NCBI RefSeq assembly: GCF_014705655.1
Contig: NZ_JACXIY010000010.1
Location: forward strand, 124,001-188,000
Length of the DNA: 64,000 nt
Source of the DNA: Paenibacillus arenilitoris
GTDB lineage: Bacteria > Bacillota > Bacilli > Paenibacillales > Paenibacillaceae
Direction of reading: 5' to 3'
The stretch's first letter is position 1. Every line of letters begins with the position of its first letter. Both the position numbers and the translations under genes were made by a program. The notes under the pieces are model-generated. The model had not been told where the DNA came from, did no database searches, and worked only from the letters and a program-made list of their open reading frames with translations. This document shows, one piece after another, positions 17,429 to 26,512 of the stretch.

Positions 17429-18709
17429 CTACACCAAACCGCGATCCATCGCCTTGACGATGAGGGCGGCGAACAGGCTGTTGGACCAGGCGAACCATGG
17501 ACGCGAGAAGTCTGCCGGGTCGTCGGGGTGGAATCCCTCGTGCATGTAGCCGGTATCGGCGTCGGTGTTCACGAGCATGTCGATCAGCTCGCGGATCTCG
17601 TCGTCGCTATCGGAGGTGAGCGCCTGCATGGAGAGCGCCATATGCCATACATAGCCTCCCGGCGTATGCGGGCTGCCGATGCCGCGGGCATGCTTGCCTT
17701 CGAAGTAGAACGGATTGTCGAAGCTCAGCGCGAACCGGCGCGTATTCCGGTACACCGGATCGTCGGCGCCGACGTAGCCGATATACGGGATCGAAATAAG
17801 CCCCGGCGTGCCGGCGTCGTCCATTAGGCAGTAGTTGCCGAAGCCGTCCGTCTCGTACGCGTAGATGGGGCCGTACTTCGGATGATTCACGATGCCGTAG
17901 GCGCGGATGCCGAAGTCGATCTCCTTGCGCAGCTTCTCCGCCCGCTCGGCCAGCCGCTCGTCCTTGTAAATCTCGCCGGCGATGCGGCGGATATGCCCGA
18001 GCGCCACGACGGCGAACATATTGTTCGGAATGTTGTAGCCGAACAGGCAAGCGTCGTCGCTCGGGCGGAAGCCGGACCAGGTCATGCCGGTGTAGTTCAC
18101 GGGCATGCCGCGGCCGTCGTTCTGCAGCGTCTCGGTCTCCTTGTCGGTATCGCGGGTAAAATGATACGGCGACCGCTCCATATGCCGCTGCTCGGTGATC
18201 ATGAGATTGACGACGGACGTGAGCGCCCGGTAGCAGGTGTCGGTGAAGACATCGGTGGAACCGGTCTCTTGCCAATAGTCGTACAGCAGCTGTACCGGGA
18301 AGCAGATGGAATCGAGCTCATACTTGCGCTCCCACATCCACGGGTTCAGGCCGCAGTCGTCGCTTGCGCGGTAGTGCGCGTCGCTGGGCGTTTCATTGAA
18401 GGCGTTCGTATACGGGTCGATGGTCAAATAGAACATTTGACGGGCGATCAGTCCGCTCAGGATGCGCCGGAGCTCTTCGTCCTCTCTGGCAAGCGGCAAA
18501 TAGTGGCGCACCTGCTCGGTGGAGTCGCGCAGCCACATCGCCGGGATGTCGCCGGTGAAGACGAACGTCGTGCCGTCGTCAAGCAGCTTGGTCGTCGTCT
18601 CGAGCGTATTCGGGTAGCAGTTGCGGAACAGCCGCTGCAGCTTGGGCCGGTGGGCCAGCCGCTCGTCGGCCCGGTCAAGGAAACGGGATACGGAAGCAGG
18701 TAGTTGCAT
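17429..18709 (-). CDS. GH125 exo-alpha-1,6-mannosidase
   Basis: 426 aa, the usual length for the metal-independent GH125 (former DUF1237) family, which removes terminal alpha-1,6-mannose with inversion. Visible signatures: FTGDIPAMWLRDSTEQVRHY, PYTNAFNE, ERKYELDSICFP, MTWSGFRPSDDAC, GSPHTPGGYVWHM and GYMHEGFH, which hold the family's catalytic acid and base positions. The protein is a toroid with no signal peptide, so it acts on imported mannosides. The gene is divergent from an ABC importer followed by a GH130 phosphorylase, a sensible mannoside set. GGAGG in CTGGAGGTTTG precedes the start. Confidence 0.93.
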   Translation of the reverse strand: MQLPASVSRFLDRADERLAHRPKLQRLFRNCYPNTLETTTKLLDDGTTFVFTGDIPAMWLRDSTEQVRHYLPLAREDEELRRILSGLIARQMFYLTIDPYTNAFNETPSDAHYRASDDCGLNPWMWERKYELDSICFPVQLLYDYWQETGSTDVFTDTCYRALTSVVNLMITEQRHMERSPYHFTRDTDKETETLQNDGRGMPVNYTGMTWSGFRPSDDACLFGYNIPNNMFAVVALGHIRRIAGEIYKDERLAERAEKLRKEIDFGIRAYGIVNHPKYGPIYAYETDGFGNYCLMDDAGTPGLISIPYIGYVGADDPVYRNTRRFALSFDNPFYFEGKHARGIGSPHTPGGYVWHMALSMQALTSDSDDEIRELIDMLVNTDADTGYMHEGFHPDDPADFSRPWFAWSNSLFAALIVKAMDRGLV

Positions 18710-18869
18710 GGGATGGACAAACCTCCAGTAGAGATGTAATCGGACTCAAGAAAGAATGTCACACCTCGCGGTTATGCGCAATATGTATCATTTGTAGCCG
18801 GAATAGGGGTAAAATCCAACACATTTCGCAACTGACAACGACAATACGGGAATCGCGTCCCGAAAGCTG

Positions 18870-18903
18870 AAAGCCTTGTCATGCCTGGCATGACGGGCTT
18901 TTT
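18870..18903 (+). other. Leader or upstream stem-loop before ABC operon
   Basis: AAAGCC-TT-GTCATGCC-T-GGCATGAC-GG-GCTTTTT forms a terminator-like hairpin with a T-run in the GH125/importer gap. It lies upstream of the putative promoter at 18929, so it probably shields the operon from read-through rather than acting as an attenuator. Gap 18710-19072 shows nothing else except that promoter. Confidence 0.5.
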
Positions 18904-18928
18904 GGCATGACAATGCACATTCGACATA

Positions 18929-18958
18929 TTTACCGGGGCCCGCCGCGTTGCCTACAAT
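18929..18958 (+). promoter_or_regulatory. Putative promoter of first ABC importer operon
   Basis: TTTACC at 18929-18934, 18-bp spacer, TACAAT at 18953-18958. The weak -35 resembles that at 37882 (TTTACC-18-TATGAT), also before an importer operon, and suggests need of an activator. Confidence 0.4.
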
Positions 18959-19072
18959 TTGATGTATGAGTCGGGCAAGACGGAAATGAACGCGCTTGCT
19001 TTATAGGGAAATCGGCCGCCGTCATGCGTTGGCGGTTCAGAGGCCGAGCCAAGGGAAAGGAGAAGGTACGAT

Positions 19073-20026
19073 TTGAAAGCAAGTCAAGAGCTGGCGCTGC
19101 AGACAAAGCCGGGAATCAAGAAGACCTCCTGGCGAAGACGAATCATCCACAATTGGGAGCTGTACCTGTTCGTCGCACCGTGTATATTGTATTTCATTAT
19201 TTTTCATTACGTACCGATGTACGGCGTTCAGATCGCCTTCAAAAACTTCTTGCCGGCCAAAGGCATAGCCGGCAGCGCTTGGGTCGGGTTCGACCACTTT
19301 GAACGGTTCTTCAACTCTTATTATTTCTGGGATCTGCTGTGGAACACGTTCAGCCTCAGCTTGTATGAGCTCGCGGTCGGCTTCCCGCTGCCGATCATTC
19401 TGGCGCTGGCGTTCAACGAGATCAAGAACGGCTTTTTCAAAAAGAGCGTGCAAACGGTTACTTACGCGCCGCATTTTATTTCCATCGTCGTTATGGCGGG
19501 GATGATCATTACGTTCCTGAGCCCTTCCTCGGGGATCCTGATCCGCATGATCGAGTGGATCGGCATAGAGCCCGCAGCGTTCCTGGAGGATCCGCGGTGG
19601 TTCAAGACGGTCTACGTCATCTCGGGCGTATGGCAAAGCGCGGGATGGGGCACGATCATCTATCTGGCCGCCTTGTCGGGCGTCGATCCGCAGCTGCACG
19701 AAGCGGCCATCGTCGACGGCGCGAGCCGCATCAAGCGGGTCATTCATATTAATATCCCGACGATTATCCCGACGATCGCGATCCTGCTCATCCTGAACGT
19801 GGGCAACATTCTCGGCGTCGGCTACGAAAAAATACTGCTGCTGCAAAACTCGCTGAACATCGAATCCTCCGATGTCATCTCGACCTTCGTGTACAGGTCA
19901 GGCTTGCTGAACAATCAGCTCAGCTTCTCTACGGCAGTCGGTCTGTTCAATTCGGCGGTCAATGCCATTCTGCTCATAACGGTCAACCGAATCGCCAAAA
20001 AGACCAGCGACAACAGTTTGTGGTAA
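19073..20026 (+). CDS. Carbohydrate ABC permease, LplB type
   Basis: 317 aa with six predicted membrane segments, from WELYLFVAPCILYFIIFHYVPMYG onward. It carries the inner-membrane coupling (EAA) motif EAAIVDGASRIKRVIHINIPTI. Start TTG 19073 behind AAAGGAG. It is the first permease of a two-permease plus binding-lipoprotein set that lacks an ATPase gene, as usual for this family in Bacillales, where a shared MsmX/UgpC-type ATPase serves several importers. Flanked by GH125 and GH130, so mannosides are the likely cargo (inference). Confidence 0.93.
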   Translation: MKASQELALQTKPGIKKTSWRRRIIHNWELYLFVAPCILYFIIFHYVPMYGVQIAFKNFLPAKGIAGSAWVGFDHFERFFNSYYFWDLLWNTFSLSLYELAVGFPLPIILALAFNEIKNGFFKKSVQTVTYAPHFISIVVMAGMIITFLSPSSGILIRMIEWIGIEPAAFLEDPRWFKTVYVISGVWQSAGWGTIIYLAALSGVDPQLHEAAIVDGASRIKRVIHINIPTIIPTIAILLILNVGNILGVGYEKILLLQNSLNIESSDVISTFVYRSGLLNNQLSFSTAVGLFNSAVNAILLITVNRIAKKTSDNSLW

Positions 20027-20041
20027 TAGGAGGTCACATCG

Positions 20042-20953
20042 ATGGTATCGGCAATTAAAGAATCCAAAGGGGACAAGGCTTTTCTTGTCCTGGTCTATCT
20101 CTTCTTGACGGCGGCGCTCATCGTCGTGCTCTACCCGCTGATCTACATGCTCAGCGCATCGATCAGTACGCCCAAATTCGTAAATTCCGGCGAGATGTGG
20201 CTTCTTCCCAAAGGCTTGACGCTGGAAGGCTACAAGCTCGTGTTCGAGAACGCCCGGATCTGGCTAGGCTACCGCAATACGATATTCTACACCGTCATCG
20301 GAACCTTGATCAATTTGGCGGTGACGCTGCCCGCCGCTTACGCGCTCAGCCGAAGCGACTTCTTCGGCCGGCGGTTCTTTATGATCCTGATCCTGATTAC
20401 GATGTTTTTCAGCGGCGGCTTGGTGCCGACTTACCTGGTCGTGAAGGATCTCGGCATGATCAACTCGATGTGGGCGCTGATCCTGCCGGTCTCCGCCTCC
20501 GTGTGGAACATTATCGTGGCCCGGACGTTCTTCCAGTCCACGATTCCGAAGGAGCTGCAGGAGGCGGCGCATATCGACGGCTGTACCAATATGCGCCTGT
20601 TCATTCGGATCGTGCTGCCGCTGTCGGCGCCGATCATCGCCGTCATGGCGCTGTTCTACGGCGTCGGGCACTGGAACAGCTATTTCTCCGCCCTGATTTA
20701 TTTGAACGACGATACGAAGTTCCCGCTGCAGATGGTGCTTCGGCAAATTCTCGTGCTTCAGCAGATGGGCGCGGAGACGAACGGAGCGGCGCTGAGCGGC
20801 GAAATGGCGCAGCTGGCCGCCTCCAAGGCGGAGGTCGCTTCGCTTGTGAAATACGCCGTCATCATCGTCTCCACGCTGCCGATCATCGTTATCTATCCGT
20901 TCCTGCAGCGCTATTTCGTGCAGGGCGTCATGATCGGTTCGGTGAAGGGCTAA
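20042..20953 (+). CDS. Carbohydrate ABC permease, YtcP/CarB type
   Basis: 303 aa, six predicted membrane segments. EAA motif QEAAHIDGCTNMRLFIRIVLPLSAP; typical C-terminus YPFLQRYFVQGVMIGSVKG. Lies 15 nt after the LplB-type gene with its own AGGAGG-like site. Partner permease of the same importer. Confidence 0.93.
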   Translation: MVSAIKESKGDKAFLVLVYLFLTAALIVVLYPLIYMLSASISTPKFVNSGEMWLLPKGLTLEGYKLVFENARIWLGYRNTIFYTVIGTLINLAVTLPAAYALSRSDFFGRRFFMILILITMFFSGGLVPTYLVVKDLGMINSMWALILPVSASVWNIIVARTFFQSTIPKELQEAAHIDGCTNMRLFIRIVLPLSAPIIAVMALFYGVGHWNSYFSALIYLNDDTKFPLQMVLRQILVLQQMGAETNGAALSGEMAQLAASKAEVASLVKYAVIIVSTLPIIVIYPFLQRYFVQGVMIGSVKG

Positions 20954-21067
20954 GCGTGACCGGCAATGCCGGGCGTTTGGCGAGCATTAATAATCGAAGA
21001 GCGGTTCGCCGTCGACTTCGTTTATTATAAGAAGTAACAGTATGTGATCAAAAGGAGGAGCACGTAA

Positions 21068-22684
21068 ATGAAAACTGCAAAAAAAGGGCTCGGTCTGGCG
21101 CTTTCGGGCGTCATGCTGGCAGGTCTGCTTGCCGGCTGCGGCTCGGCGGAAGAGAAAGAGAGCGGCGGCAACAAGCCGAGCGAGACCGCGGACAAAGTGA
21201 ACAAGGAAGGATTCCCGGTCGTCAACGAGCCGTTGACGCTCACGATGATGGGGCCGGACGTCGGCATCCAAAGCTGGGACAAAATGCCGCTGTTCGAAGA
21301 GATGGAGAAGCTGACGGGCATTCGCATGGAGTTCCAGAATGCGCCGAAGGACGCCTTCGAAACGAAGAAAAGCCTCGTATTCGTAAGCGGCACTTATCCC
21401 GATATTTTCTATGCGGCGGGATTGACGCCGGCGGAGCAAATGAATTACGGCGAGCAGGGCATTCTCGTTCCGCTTGAAGACCTGATCGAAGGCTACGCGC
21501 CTAACGTGAAGAAGATTCTCGACGAGAATCCGGACATCCGCAAATCGATCACCGCGCCGGACGGCCATATCTACGCGCTGCCGGTCATTGAATTCAACCA
21601 GCCGTGGTACCGCAATCCGCTCTGGTACAACGGCGATTACCTGGCAGCGCTCGGCATGGACAAGCTGCCGGAAACGACCGAAGAGCTGTATACGTACTTT
21701 AAGCGCGTCAAGGAAGAAGATCCGAACGGCAACGGCAAGGCCGACGAAATTCCGTTGTCTTCCGCTTCCCCGGGCAACAGCCTGCGCGATATCCGCACCT
21801 GGCTGCTCGGTTCCTTCGGCATTCACGAAGAAGAAATTTACGTCGACGACAACGACAAAGTTCATTACACCCCGATGGAAGAGGGCTACAAGCAATATTT
21901 GACGTACCTGAACCGTCTGTGGAACGAAGATCTGCTGGATCACGAGAGCTTCTCGCAAACGGCGGAGCAGCGCGAGGCCAAGGCGCGCAACAACCAGCTC
22001 GGCATGTTCTCGGCTTGGACCGCCTTCCAGATGATGGGCGAAGAGCCGAATACGTCCGACCCGATGTACAGCCCGGTATCGAGCGAATTCGCGGCTACGC
22101 CGGCCATCGCCAAGAACAAAGGCATCAACACCGGCGCCTTCGCGATCTCCGAGACGAATCCGTCTCCGGAGGCTTCCATCCGCTGGATCGACTACTCGTA
22201 TTCGATCGAAGGCGCGACCATGTTCAACAAAGGACCGGAAGGCATTCTGTGGAAATACACGGACAAAGAAAATTACAAGAAGGAATACTTGCCCGTACCG
22301 GACGGCGGCGACCGCGAGGAATACCGCTCCAAAATTACGCCGAACTACGGCATTCCGGCACCGACGATCAACCTTCCGGAGATCGACAACGGCCTGCTCG
22401 GCGACGTGGACGCCTGGATCGCCAACGAGACCAAGACCAAGCTTCTCGACCGCGGCGCCCGCATCCCGTTCCCGGTGCTGTTCCTGACGCCGGAAGAGCA
22501 AGCTGAAGTTACGACCATGACCTCCGATCTCAACACGTACGTGCGTCAGATGGAAGCCAAGTTCGTCACCGGCGCCGAGCCGCTCGCGAACTGGGACAGC
22601 TACGTCGGCACAATCAAAAAGATGGGCGGCGAACGTATGGCCGAGATTTACCAAACCGCCTACGACCGCTGGAAGGCCAACTAA
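21068..22684 (+). CDS. Sugar-binding lipoprotein of first ABC importer
   Basis: 538 aa. Lipoprotein signal peptide with lipobox LLAGC (Cys near residue 24), then an acidic/Gly linker and a family-1-type extracellular solute-binding fold (GTYPDIFYAAGLTPAEQ, GHIYALPVIEFNQPWYRNPL). Size fits LplA/YtcQ-type oligosaccharide receptors. RBS AAAGGAGG. Lies 114 nt after the permease genes, and its own terminator follows, so read-through into GH130 is limited or GH130 has a separate promoter. Confidence 0.93.
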   Translation: MKTAKKGLGLALSGVMLAGLLAGCGSAEEKESGGNKPSETADKVNKEGFPVVNEPLTLTMMGPDVGIQSWDKMPLFEEMEKLTGIRMEFQNAPKDAFETKKSLVFVSGTYPDIFYAAGLTPAEQMNYGEQGILVPLEDLIEGYAPNVKKILDENPDIRKSITAPDGHIYALPVIEFNQPWYRNPLWYNGDYLAALGMDKLPETTEELYTYFKRVKEEDPNGNGKADEIPLSSASPGNSLRDIRTWLLGSFGIHEEEIYVDDNDKVHYTPMEEGYKQYLTYLNRLWNEDLLDHESFSQTAEQREAKARNNQLGMFSAWTAFQMMGEEPNTSDPMYSPVSSEFAATPAIAKNKGINTGAFAISETNPSPEASIRWIDYSYSIEGATMFNKGPEGILWKYTDKENYKKEYLPVPDGGDREEYRSKITPNYGIPAPTINLPEIDNGLLGDVDAWIANETKTKLLDRGARIPFPVLFLTPEEQAEVTTMTSDLNTYVRQMEAKFVTGAEPLANWDSYVGTIKKMGGERMAEIYQTAYDRWKAN

Positions 22685-22707
22685 GCACCGGACCTTATGA
22701 TCGACCG

Positions 22708-22745
22708 AAAACTCTCCGAGGCTTCCGCTGCCCGGAGAGTTTTTG
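22708..22745 (+). terminator. Intrinsic terminator after first importer operon
   Basis: AAAACTCTCCG pairs with CGGAGAGTTTTT followed by T-rich GTTTC. Separates the binding-protein gene from GH130. Confidence 0.85.
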
Positions 22746-22802
22746 TTTCGAATCGGGGAAGTCAAATTACAGACCGTGCGCCCGCACAGGAGGAATAATG
22801 CC

Positions 22803-23822
22803 ATGAAAATTACGAGACATCCCGAAAATCCGATCGTCGTTCCCGGCGAATACGAATGGCGGAAGGCGACGGTTTTCAATCCGGCCGTCATTATCGAAGA
22901 GGGTAAATTTTATATGATCGAGCGGACCGCCGGTTCGCTTACCCCTTGCAAAAACTTTCTCGGCCTGCTGGAGAGCGAGGACGGCGTCCGCTTCACCCAC
23001 GTGAAGGACGAGCCGGTGCTGACGCCCGACGAGCTCGGCTTCCCGTACGGAAGCGTGCAGGATCCGCGCGTCGTCAAGATCGACGGCACGTTCTACATGA
23101 ACTATGCGCTGCGGCCTTGCGCGATGAATTATTATCCGACGAACACGGGCGTGCCGGAACGCTCGTTCCCGAAGTACCCGGACGGCTGGGGCGAGCAGGA
23201 GGGACACTGGCTGACCCGCTCGTCCATCGTCAAGTCGGACAACCTCATCGACTGGGAGTTCGTTGCGGATACGACCGAGCTGGACATTAACGACCGCGAC
23301 AACATCCTGTTCCCGGAGAAAATTAACGGCAAGTACGTCCTGCTGCGCCGTCCGGAGGAATACGTCGGCGAACAATACGGCACGGAGAAGGCGGCCATGT
23401 GGATTTCGTACTCCGACGATCTGATCCATTGGGAAGCGCCTAAGCTGCTCGCCAAAGCCGAGAACATGGCCTGGGAATCCCGCAAGATCGGAGGCTCGAC
23501 GCCGCCGGTCAAGACGGACAAGGGCTGGCTCGTCCTCTACCACGGCGTCGACGACCAGGTCGTCTACCGGGTCGGAGCGCTGCTGCTCGATCTGGACAAT
23601 CCGGAGAAGATCATCGCCCGGACGCATAACTTCATCATGGAGCCGGAGACGTATTACGAGAAGTTCGGCTACCAGATTCCGAACGTCATCTTCCCGACCG
23701 GCAACGTCGTGAAGGACGGTCTGCTCTACATCTATTACGGCGTGACGGATACGGCGATCGCGCTTGCGACCGTTCCGCTGGACGAGCTGGTGGAGTACAT
23801 TCTGAACGAGCCGAAGGCTTAA
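22803..23822 (+). CDS. GH130 beta-mannoside phosphorylase-like enzyme
   Basis: 339 aa, the usual length. Five-bladed propeller of GH130, which phosphorolyses (some members hydrolyse) beta-mannosides to mannose-1-phosphate. The catalytic proton donor lies in GSVQDPRVV (Asp87). Other signatures: FNPAVIIEEGKFYM, WESRKIGGSTPPVKT, GWLVLYHGVDD and IYYGVTDTAIALA. Start ATG 22803 behind AGGAGG. Cytoplasmic. Clustered with GH125 and an importer; the subfamily (Man-GlcNAc, mannobiose or others) cannot be set from the sequence alone. Confidence 0.9.
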   Translation: MKITRHPENPIVVPGEYEWRKATVFNPAVIIEEGKFYMIERTAGSLTPCKNFLGLLESEDGVRFTHVKDEPVLTPDELGFPYGSVQDPRVVKIDGTFYMNYALRPCAMNYYPTNTGVPERSFPKYPDGWGEQEGHWLTRSSIVKSDNLIDWEFVADTTELDINDRDNILFPEKINGKYVLLRRPEEYVGEQYGTEKAAMWISYSDDLIHWEAPKLLAKAENMAWESRKIGGSTPPVKTDKGWLVLYHGVDDQVVYRVGALLLDLDNPEKIIARTHNFIMEPETYYEKFGYQIPNVIFPTGNVVKDGLLYIYYGVTDTAIALATVPLDELVEYILNEPKA

Positions 23823-23828
23823 ACAAAT

Positions 23829-23871
23829 AGGAGCTGTCCCGAACGTCGAACAACGGTGGACAGCTCCTTTT
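23829..23871. terminator. Terminator after GH130
   Basis: AGGAGCTGTCC pairs with GGACAGCTCCTTTT. Lies between convergent GH130 and the membrane AraC gene and could serve both. Confidence 0.88.
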
Positions 23872-23887
23872 GCCGAAATACGCGAAG

Positions 23888-26224
23888 TCACTCTTCGCCA
23901 TGGACGAATCCGCTTGCGCCGTGCAGCTTGCGGTACTGGCCGGGCGTGTAGCCGGTTTCCTTCTTGAACTTGCGGATAAAGTTCGGCGCATCCAGATAGC
24001 CGACGCGCTCGATTATTTCTTTGAGCGGCGCGCTGGTGTGGAGCAGCTGCCGGATCACTTCCCTCAGCCGGCACTGCCAGATGTACTGGGTAAAGTTGAA
24101 GCCCGTCTTCTCCTTGAAGCTGCGGCTCAGGTACGAGGTGGACGTATCGTATTTGAGGGCGATATGCTCCAGGCTGAGCGTATAGTCCGCGTAGTTCTGC
24201 TCGACGTAAGCGACGATCTCGTCCATGAGCGCCGGCTGCACCGTCTCGGTCCGGTGCGTCGCTTCGCCGCAGATTCGGACCGCGAGCGAGCTGAGCCTGT
24301 TCTCCAGCCCCTCCAGCGTCTCGAAGGCGTGCAGCGACGAAATCTCGCCGTGCACCTCGTCCATGCCGAGCTCGGCGGCGGTCCGCAGCAGGGAGTTGAG
24401 CACGTCGAAGCATAGACAGCGAAGCAGGCCGACCGGCAGCTTCTCCCGCTTCAGCTTCTCCATCATGCCGGCGATCAGCTGGAGCGCCGTCGCTTCGTTT
24501 CCTTGCCTCAGGCTCTGCTCCAGCTTGAGCAGCGACTTCTTCGGAATCCAGTAGCTCTCGCCGGAGAAGGCCGCAGCCGAAGGCTCCGTCAACTCCTCGA
24601 AGTAAGCGATCCGGCCGCTGAACGTCAGCTTCCGCTGCTCGAGCGCCGAGGCGGCTTCGAGGAAGGATTGGTTCAGCCCGGATAAGTCGTCGTACACGGT
24701 GCCTACGCCCAGATTGGGCCGCCTAGGCAGCCGCTGCGCCAGCCGCTCGTCGAGCTCGTCGACGACCTGGCCGATGCGGCTCGCCTCGTCGTCCTCCTCC
24801 GACGGCAGCAGCGTTACCATGAGAGCAAGCTGGTGGGTAACGGAAAATTCGACGCCGTAGATCCGGGCTTGCAGCTCGGGCAGCTCCAGCTGATGAAGCC
24901 AGGCGCGAAGCGTCTGCTGACCCTCCCACGACTGCTCGCCCAGGCTCTGCTCGTCCAAGCTCAGGATGATCGTGAAGCAGGTGGCCCCTTCCGGCAGTTC
25001 CAGTCCGGACCGGACGATCATCCGCTCGATTTCGGGATCGTCCGGCTTGCCGTGCTTGAACAGCAGCATGAGGCATTGGTTGCGCACGAACGGCTCCTGC
25101 ATGTCGATGCGGGCGTGGTAATCATGGATCGTCTGTTTGATCCAGTCCCATTCGTTGCGGGTCCTGGGCGTCTCCCTGGCGCCGCCTTGCAGAGATGCGA
25201 ACTCCAGCAAGTCGCGGATCGGGTGGTACTGCCGCCTTGCAAGCAGCATCGCCGCGGCGATGCCGGCCAGCGCCGTGATCACGAAGACGAGCAGGATGAT
25301 CGTGCGGATCTGGCCGACTTGCTCGAAAAACTGGTAGCTGGGAATGGCCGTGGCGTACGTCCAGCCGTTGACTCTGGACTTGACCGTGACGACCGAATAG
25401 CGCTCGCCGCCCAGCTCCATATTGTGGATGCCGGGATCGAGCTCGGCCAGCGACGTCAAATCGTGGCCGCGCAGAGCGTCGCCGCGGTAGTTGGCCGTCA
25501 GCACCTCGCCCGTGCCCGAGAAAATATAGCTGCTCCCGGAGAAGTCGTTCAAGATCGAATCCATGACGCCCGTCAGCTGCTCTTCCTTCATAAGAAACAG
25601 GATGGTGCCGTACGGATACGGATCGTTGGTCTTGATCGGGACGAGCATCGCCAGCTTGGGTTCCTTCCGCGAGTGCACGGTGACGTTTTCGGCCGGACGC
25701 ACGGTGGTGATATTCGTTTCGTTGAGCGCCTGCTTGATCTCCTCGGGCTGCCAGCGCTCGAAGCGGAACATGTCGTCGAACATGAGGTCGAGACCGGTCA
25801 TCCCCAGACTGGAGTAGATCCGATCGTCGCCGCGATAGTAGAGAAACAGCTCCTCGAGCATCGTGTTGCTGGTCTTGTAACGCGCCAGCGAAGCAATGGC
25901 GTCCCGGCCGTAGAACGGATGCGAGACCATGAACCTGGTGAGATGCTCGTCGAATGAAATGGTATTGGCGGTCTCCAGCAGGTTGGTCATCTGATTGTCG
26001 ATGGAGAGCCTCACCTGGCTCAGCTGGTTGACGTTGGACTGCTCGATCTCGGAGCGCAGATTGGCCGTCGCGTTATGATAGATGATGAAGGTGACGCCTG
26101 AAAGCGGAACCAAAAAGATGAGAATATAAGATAACGTGTAAGTCACGAGCAGCTTGGACTTGAAGCGGTTCCAATTGAAGCGGATGCCCGATTTCATGCT
26201 GGATGGCTTAACGGATAATTTCAC
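23888..26224 (-). CDS. Membrane-anchored AraC regulator with extracellular sensor
   Basis: 778 aa from GTG 26224, selected because GGGAGG lies just upstream; a longer frame starts at 26275 without a site. Architecture: membrane segment (~23-46), extracellular Cache-like sensor (~47-300), second membrane segment (~306-328), a middle region, and a C-terminal AraC double helix-turn-helix (~678-775; LEHIALKYDTSTSYLSRSFKEK and LKEIIERVGYLDAPNFIRKFKKETG). This YesS-like design couples outside sugar sensing directly to DNA binding. It converges on the GH130 gene and probably controls the mannoside importer operon. Confidence 0.92.
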   Translation of the reverse strand: MKLSVKPSSMKSGIRFNWNRFKSKLLVTYTLSYILIFLVPLSGVTFIIYHNATANLRSEIEQSNVNQLSQVRLSIDNQMTNLLETANTISFDEHLTRFMVSHPFYGRDAIASLARYKTSNTMLEELFLYYRGDDRIYSSLGMTGLDLMFDDMFRFERWQPEEIKQALNETNITTVRPAENVTVHSRKEPKLAMLVPIKTNDPYPYGTILFLMKEEQLTGVMDSILNDFSGSSYIFSGTGEVLTANYRGDALRGHDLTSLAELDPGIHNMELGGERYSVVTVKSRVNGWTYATAIPSYQFFEQVGQIRTIILLVFVITALAGIAAAMLLARRQYHPIRDLLEFASLQGGARETPRTRNEWDWIKQTIHDYHARIDMQEPFVRNQCLMLLFKHGKPDDPEIERMIVRSGLELPEGATCFTIILSLDEQSLGEQSWEGQQTLRAWLHQLELPELQARIYGVEFSVTHQLALMVTLLPSEEDDEASRIGQVVDELDERLAQRLPRRPNLGVGTVYDDLSGLNQSFLEAASALEQRKLTFSGRIAYFEELTEPSAAAFSGESYWIPKKSLLKLEQSLRQGNEATALQLIAGMMEKLKREKLPVGLLRCLCFDVLNSLLRTAAELGMDEVHGEISSLHAFETLEGLENRLSSLAVRICGEATHRTETVQPALMDEIVAYVEQNYADYTLSLEHIALKYDTSTSYLSRSFKEKTGFNFTQYIWQCRLREVIRQLLHTSAPLKEIIERVGYLDAPNFIRKFKKETGYTPGQYRKLHGASGFVHGEE

Positions 26225-26352
26225 GGTGACCTCCCGGAGATAAGTGCTTCCTGGCGTATCCGAACAGTATACCATTTCGGCCGATTCGATGTTGCTATTG
26301 CAGACAACAGGGACGCGGTAAGACGCCTGCCGTATAGGGCTTGCGTCGGATA

Positions 26353-26418
26353 AAACGATCGTTTGGACGGATTCGGCTAGTTCAATTTTATTGTTTCTTT
26401 AAACATTATAACGTTATA
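26353..26418 (+). promoter_or_regulatory. Two perfect 12-bp palindromes upstream of amino-sugar-acid operon
   Basis: AAACGATCGTTT at 26353-26364 and TATAACGTTATA at 26407-26418, centres 54 bp apart. The second overlaps a weak candidate promoter (TTGTTT 26391, 17 bp, TTATAT 26414). Likely operators, the second plausibly for the GntR protein encoded at the operon's end. The first shares the core ACGATCGT with the TetR-type sites at 32007. Confidence 0.5.
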
Positions 26419-26512
26419 TTTATTTCAATGCTAGGATGTGTTAAGCTATGGACGAAGAAATTTTTGGGCAACGTACAGGCGCTGTCGCAGAAGGGAAGGA
26501 CGCTTCAAGAAC

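Noticed and set aside
18870-18903. Riboswitch or T-box leader before the first importer
   Set aside because: Only a single hairpin, located upstream of the candidate promoter; no conserved riboswitch core recognised.
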